Shown here piece after piece: positions 7,445 through 9,969 of a DNA stretch of 9,969 bases. The position numbers were made by a program, and so were the translations under genes. The DNA comes from Mycobacteriaceae bacterium (lineage in GTDB: Bacteria > Actinomycetota > Actinomycetes > Mycobacteriales > Mycobacteriaceae). Below the pieces are notes generated by a model. It had not been told where the DNA came from, searched no databases, and saw only the letters and a list, made by a program, of their open reading frames with translations. Within the stretch, counting starts at the first letter, position 1. The number at the start of each line of letters is the position of its first letter. Location: assembly GCA_019242135.1 (NCBI GenBank), contig JAFAWC010000718.1:1-9969 (forward strand). Reading direction: 5' to 3'.

Positions 7445-7930
7445 ATGGCAGAACAGGCGGCGGCGGTGACGGTCTCGCATCCACCGGATGCGATCCTGCG
7501 GGTGGTCAACCCGCTCATGCGGGGTCTGCTGCGCACGCCACTCGGTGGTGGCATGCGTGAGCAGCTCATGGTGGTGAGCTTCAAGGGACGTAAGACGGGC
7601 CGGCAGTATTCGGTGCCGGTGAGCGCGCACCGCATCGATGACCAGCTCTACGCGCTGGTCGGCGCGCCGTGGAAACGCAACTTCCGCGACGGCGCCTCCG
7701 CCGAGGTGCTGCACAACGGGACGACGAGAACCATGCGCGGCGAACTCATTGAGGACCAGTCGGTGGTGGCCGATCTCTACCATCGCGCCGCCGAGTCGTA
7801 CGGACCCAAACTGGCACAGCGTTCGATGGGACTGAAATTCCGCGACCAGAGCACGCCCACCCTCGAGGAGTTCACCGACGCGGTGGACCGCGAGAAACTC
7901 GCCGCGATCCGCTTCACCGCGGCCGGCTAG
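7445..7930 (+). CDS. Nitroreductase family deazaflavin (F420)-dependent oxidoreductase-like protein
   Basis: 161 residues with the split beta-barrel pattern of the Ddn/DUF385 family, which is abundant in mycobacteria and in many members uses coenzyme F420. Signatures are LMVVSFKGRKTGRQYSVPV (residues 41-59), matching the family's 'T.GRKTG..r..Pv' strand, and the segment LVGAPWKRNFRDG (71-83), matching the 'G....P.W..Nl' turn before the strand AEVLHNG. The substrate is unknown and cofactor use is inferred only from the family. The ATG at 7445 is preceded by AAAGG at 7433-7437. The next gene begins 13 bp after the TAG, so the pair is probably co-transcribed. Confidence 0.8.
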   Translation: MAEQAAAVTVSHPPDAILRVVNPLMRGLLRTPLGGGMREQLMVVSFKGRKTGRQYSVPVSAHRIDDQLYALVGAPWKRNFRDGASAEVLHNGTTRTMRGELIEDQSVVADLYHRAAESYGPKLAQRSMGLKFRDQSTPTLEEFTDAVDREKLAAIRFTAAG

Positions 7931-7943
7931 CTTGGGAGGTTAG

Positions 7944-8393
7944 ATGAGCAATTATCGGGTTGTGGTTGTTGGAACAGACGGATCGGAATCGTCGCTGCGT
8001 GCGGTCGATCGGGCCGCCAGCATCGCTGCGGAGGCAAACGCGAAGTTAATTGTTTCCACGGCATACCTGCGCAAGGACAGGCGCACATCAGGCGAGCCGG
8101 ATCAACTCCAAGGCGAAGGCTACAAGACTGAGGGTGCCGCGCCGGTCTATGCAATGCTTCGCGAGGCCAGTGAACGGGCCAAGAGAGCCGGCGTGAAGGA
8201 TGTCGAGGAGCGCGCGATCGTCGGAGCGCCCGTGGATGTGCTTGTGGATCTGGCAAAGGAAGTAGAGGCTGACCTGCTGGTCGTCGGAAACGTGGGAGTG
8301 AACTCCATCGCCGGGCGCTTACTTGGGTCGGTCCCCGCCGCCGTTAGGCATCGAGCGAAGACGAAGGTGTTAGTGGTCGAGACCACGGATTAA
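7944..8393 (+). CDS. Universal stress protein, Rv1636-like
   Basis: A 149-residue single-domain USP. The N-terminal strand VVVVGTDGSESS (residues 6-17) carries the nucleotide-contacting D12. The C-terminal ATP-binding motif GxxGx9GS is complete: G115, G118, G128, S129, in VVGNVGVNSIAGRLLGS. From memory it is strikingly similar along its length to M. tuberculosis Rv1636 (segments VEERAIVGAPVD, ADLLVVGNVG, AGRLLGSVP and the ending TTD). Rv1636 is reported to bind cAMP tightly, so a cyclic-nucleotide or ATP sensing role is plausible but inferred. A strong GGGAGG (7934-7939) precedes the ATG by 4 nt. Base composition looks lower in GC than its neighbours, with codons such as aat, tta, gtt and aca. 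It is probably in an operon with the preceding gene. Confidence 0.93.
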   Translation: MSNYRVVVVGTDGSESSLRAVDRAASIAAEANAKLIVSTAYLRKDRRTSGEPDQLQGEGYKTEGAAPVYAMLREASERAKRAGVKDVEERAIVGAPVDVLVDLAKEVEADLLVVGNVGVNSIAGRLLGSVPAAVRHRAKTKVLVVETTD

Positions 8394-8401
8394 GAGCTTA
8401 C

Positions 8402-8533
8402 GAGGCCGTCCATGCCGCTGTCCTGCACGTGCGGCGAATCCTCGGGTCAGTGCCTGATGCGGTCGCACGGGAAGCCCGGGACCTGGCATGGGACACCCGG
8501 ACGTCGCGAGCGACCTGCGTCGGCCCCCGATGA
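8402..8533 (+). pseudogene. Possible decayed fragment of a second universal stress protein
   Basis: Just after the USP stop, in another frame, an open stretch with no ATG reads VRRILGSVPDAVAREA followed by a Trp-Asp-Thr tail and TGA at 8531. This resembles the C-terminal 'GRLLGSVP.AV...A' helix of USPs, including the upstream gene (GRLLGSVPAAVRHRA). No N-terminal USP domain is recognisable, so if real it is a relic of a tandem copy. The match spans only about 16 residues and could be chance. Confidence 0.35.
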
Positions 8534-8682
8534 CGGGTCAACGCTCGTGAACATCGTTGAACTTCGCGTCCTTGCTGCCGAGTTCGTGCTGGATGCGCGT
8601 GCGCCCGTTGTCGCGCGTGTTACCGACTGCCATGACGTGGGCCCCTTGCTGTGTTGCCCCCTGTAAACAGCACGCGCGTTGG

Positions 8683-8688
8683 GATACT
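8683..8688 (+). promoter_or_regulatory. Candidate -10 box for leaderless transcription of the DUF2237 gene
   Basis: GATACT ends 6 nt before the ATG at 8695, which would place the transcript start on the start codon itself. Leaderless mRNAs of this layout are common in mycobacteria. There is no good Shine-Dalgarno before this ATG, which fits. The -35 region is poor (TGTAAA at 8662-8667, spacing 15). Confidence 0.4.
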
Positions 8689-8694
8689 GGGTCG

Positions 8695-9081
8695 ATGGCC
8701 GATCGCAACGTCCTCGGCGGGCCGCTCCAACCGTGCGGCAGCGACCCGCTCACCGGCTTTTACCGTGACGGATGCTGCTCGACCGGACTGGAGGACCTGG
8801 GCCGGCACACCATCTGTGCAGTCGTCACCGCAGAGTTCCTGACCCATCAACGCTCCATAGGCAACGACCTGTCGACGCCGGTGCCCGAGTTCCGGTTCCC
8901 GGGCCTCGTGCCAGGCGACCGCTGGTGTGTCACCGCCGCGAACTGGTTTCAGGCCTATCGCGACGGTTTCGCGGCTCCCGTCGTGCTTGCCTGTACCCAT
9001 GAGTCCGCGCTTGATCTCGTCCCGCTGGAGGCATTGCGGGAACACGCCGTCGACGTGCCCGACGACCTCGGCGACCTCTAG
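8695..9081 (+). CDS. DUF2237 family protein
   Basis: 128 residues that match the conserved bacterial DUF2237 family over their whole length. Signature blocks are NVLGGPLQPCGSDPLTGFYR (residues 5-24), DGCCSTG (25-31), GNDLSTPVPEF (57-67), FPGLVPGDRWC (68-78) and the closing PVVLACTHESALD. Cysteines C14, C27, C28, C41 and C78 fall in conserved blocks, suggesting a metal or redox role, but the function of the family is not known to me. The start at 8695 puts the family's conserved N-terminus right after the Met; an upstream in-frame ATG at 8557 would add 46 unrelated residues. It is a single gene, with 100 bp before the hydrolase. Confidence 0.9.
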   Translation: MADRNVLGGPLQPCGSDPLTGFYRDGCCSTGLEDLGRHTICAVVTAEFLTHQRSIGNDLSTPVPEFRFPGLVPGDRWCVTAANWFQAYRDGFAAPVVLACTHESALDLVPLEALREHAVDVPDDLGDL

Positions 9082-9181
9082 GGACCAGTTCACCCGCTGA
9101 TTCGCGCCCGAGGCCCCCAAGGATCTTCCAAGGCGTCCCCGCGATTCTTCTCTGCACCAAGCCAATGCAAGGGAGAAGACA

Positions 9182-9969
9182 ATGCGGAACCGATCCTGGC
9201 CCCGTCTATGGCCGGTACGGGAGATCGCCCCGCCGTCGCTGCAGTTCCGCACGATCCACGGGTACCGGCGTGCTTTCCGGGTGGCCGGGTCAGGGCCCGC
9301 CATCCTGCTGATCCATGGCGTCGGCGACAACTCCACGACCTGGGAGTCCGTGCAGGCCCAACTCGCGCAACGGTTTACCGTCATCGCGCCAGACCTGCTG
9401 GGCCACGGCGAGTCCGACAAGCCACGTGCCGACTACTCGTTGGCAGGATTCGCCAACGGCATGCGCGACCTGCTCGCCGTGCTCGGTATCGACCGTGTCA
9501 CTGTGGTCGGGCATTCCCTCGGTGGCGGCGTCGCAATGCAATTCGCTTATCAGTATCCTCACCTGGTCGAGCGCATTGTGCTGGTCAGCAGTGGCGGAGT
9601 GACCAAGGATGTGAGCTTGGCGCTGCGACTAGCGGCACTCCCGATGGGCAGCGAGGCACTGGCGATGCTGCGGGTGCCCGGCGCCTTTCCGGCGTTGCAG
9701 CTGGTGGGCCGTGCCGTCGGCTCGGTGCTGGGATCCACCAAGTTCGGACGCGATGTGCCCGACGGGATCCGTCTGCTCGCCCGGCTGCGTCAGCCGGCCG
9801 CGTTGTCGGCTTTCTCCCGGACATTGCGAGCGGTGGTGGACGGCCAGGGCCAGTTCGTCACGATGCTCGATCGCAGCTATCTCATGCAAACGATTCCGCT
9901 GCAACTGATCTGGGGCGCAGACGACTTCGTGATCCCGGTCAGCCATGCGCGGATCGCTCATGATGCGAT
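9182..9969 (+). CDS. Alpha/beta hydrolase, 3' end outside window
   Basis: 262 residues visible of an alpha/beta-hydrolase-fold enzyme. The oxyanion-hole strand is ILLIHGVGDN (residues 41-50). The nucleophile elbow GHSLGG (110-115) gives Ser112, and D248 in IWGADDFVIP (243-252) is the catalytic acid. The catalytic His is expected beyond the edge. PDLLGHGESDKP (70-81) is the usual block before the cap helices. The N-terminal block LREIAPPSLQFRTIHGYRRAF-like sequence recalls M. tuberculosis Rv2715 from memory. The substrate is unknown; esters, lactones or C-C bond hydrolysis are all possible in this fold. The ATG at 9182 follows GGGAGAAG (9171-9178). No signal peptide is evident, so it is probably cytoplasmic. 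Confidence 0.9.
   Translation, partial: MRNRSWPRLWPVREIAPPSLQFRTIHGYRRAFRVAGSGPAILLIHGVGDNSTTWESVQAQLAQRFTVIAPDLLGHGESDKPRADYSLAGFANGMRDLLAVLGIDRVTVVGHSLGGGVAMQFAYQYPHLVERIVLVSSGGVTKDVSLALRLAALPMGSEALAMLRVPGAFPALQLVGRAVGSVLGSTKFGRDVPDGIRLLARLRQPAALSAFSRTLRAVVDGQGQFVTMLDRSYLMQTIPLQLIWGADDFVIPVSHARIAHDA

Larger units (their letters stand above)
8394..8694. other. 300-bp gap without a confident gene
   Basis: Apart from the possible USP fragment at its left end and a promoter-like element at its right end, I see no supported gene. Open frames on both strands (about 8412-8666 plus, 8538-8753 minus) have no recognisable family, poor starts, and the minus one runs into the next gene. No clear terminator hairpin after the USP gene was seen. 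Confidence 0.5.

Noticed and set aside
8412..8666. 84-residue plus-strand open frame after the USP gene
   Set aside because: No ribosome site, no family resemblance, and it conflicts with the frame showing the USP-like fragment.
8538..8753. 71-residue minus-strand open frame considered as a transposase remnant
   Set aside because: I could not match it to any transposase motif and saw no inverted repeats; it also overlaps the DUF2237 gene antisense.
9208..9963. 251-residue plus-strand open frame
   Set aside because: Same strand as the hydrolase but a different frame; it lacks the fold motifs, which are all in the frame starting at 9182.

Overview
GC-rich, high-coding-density DNA that looks like an environmental mycobacterium (Mycolicibacterium-type actinobacterium). 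From memory, not from a search: the universal stress protein closely resembles M. tuberculosis Rv1636, the last gene resembles the hydrolase Rv2715, and the small membrane-anchored protein and the deazaflavin-type nitroreductase are typical of the group.

The first 6.8 kb is a self-contained selenocysteine (Sec) island. On the minus strand, in transcription order, lie selC (tRNA-Sec, anticodon UCA), selA (selenocysteine synthase), selB (Sec-specific elongation factor) and fdh, the molybdo/tungsto-pterin formate dehydrogenase catalytic subunit. selD (selenophosphate synthetase) diverges from selC across only 50 bp. The fdh reading frame has an in-frame TGA (2010-2012) exactly at the family's active-site Sec position. 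A SECIS hairpin with an apical GGUCU loop follows it directly. A naive gene caller would break fdh at this TGA; here it is one selenoprotein gene whose C-terminus runs off the left edge. The block therefore holds selenium activation (SelD), the tRNA (SelC), its charging (SelA), its delivery (SelB) and a client enzyme.

The right third is ordinary mycobacterial chromosome. It contains a small N-terminally anchored hypothetical protein (minus, convergent with selD), then on the plus strand a deazaflavin-dependent nitroreductase-family protein and a closely spaced Rv1636-like universal stress protein. A 300-bp gap with a possible decayed second USP fragment follows, then a DUF2237 protein that may be transcribed leaderless, and an alpha/beta hydrolase cut by the right edge.

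No insertion sequence, CRISPR array, rRNA or phage gene was seen. The main points of interest are the recoded TGA with its SECIS, the compact selC-selA-selB-fdh arrangement, the 3' end of selC touching the first possible selA start codon, and two non-canonical pairs in the tRNA-Sec fold.
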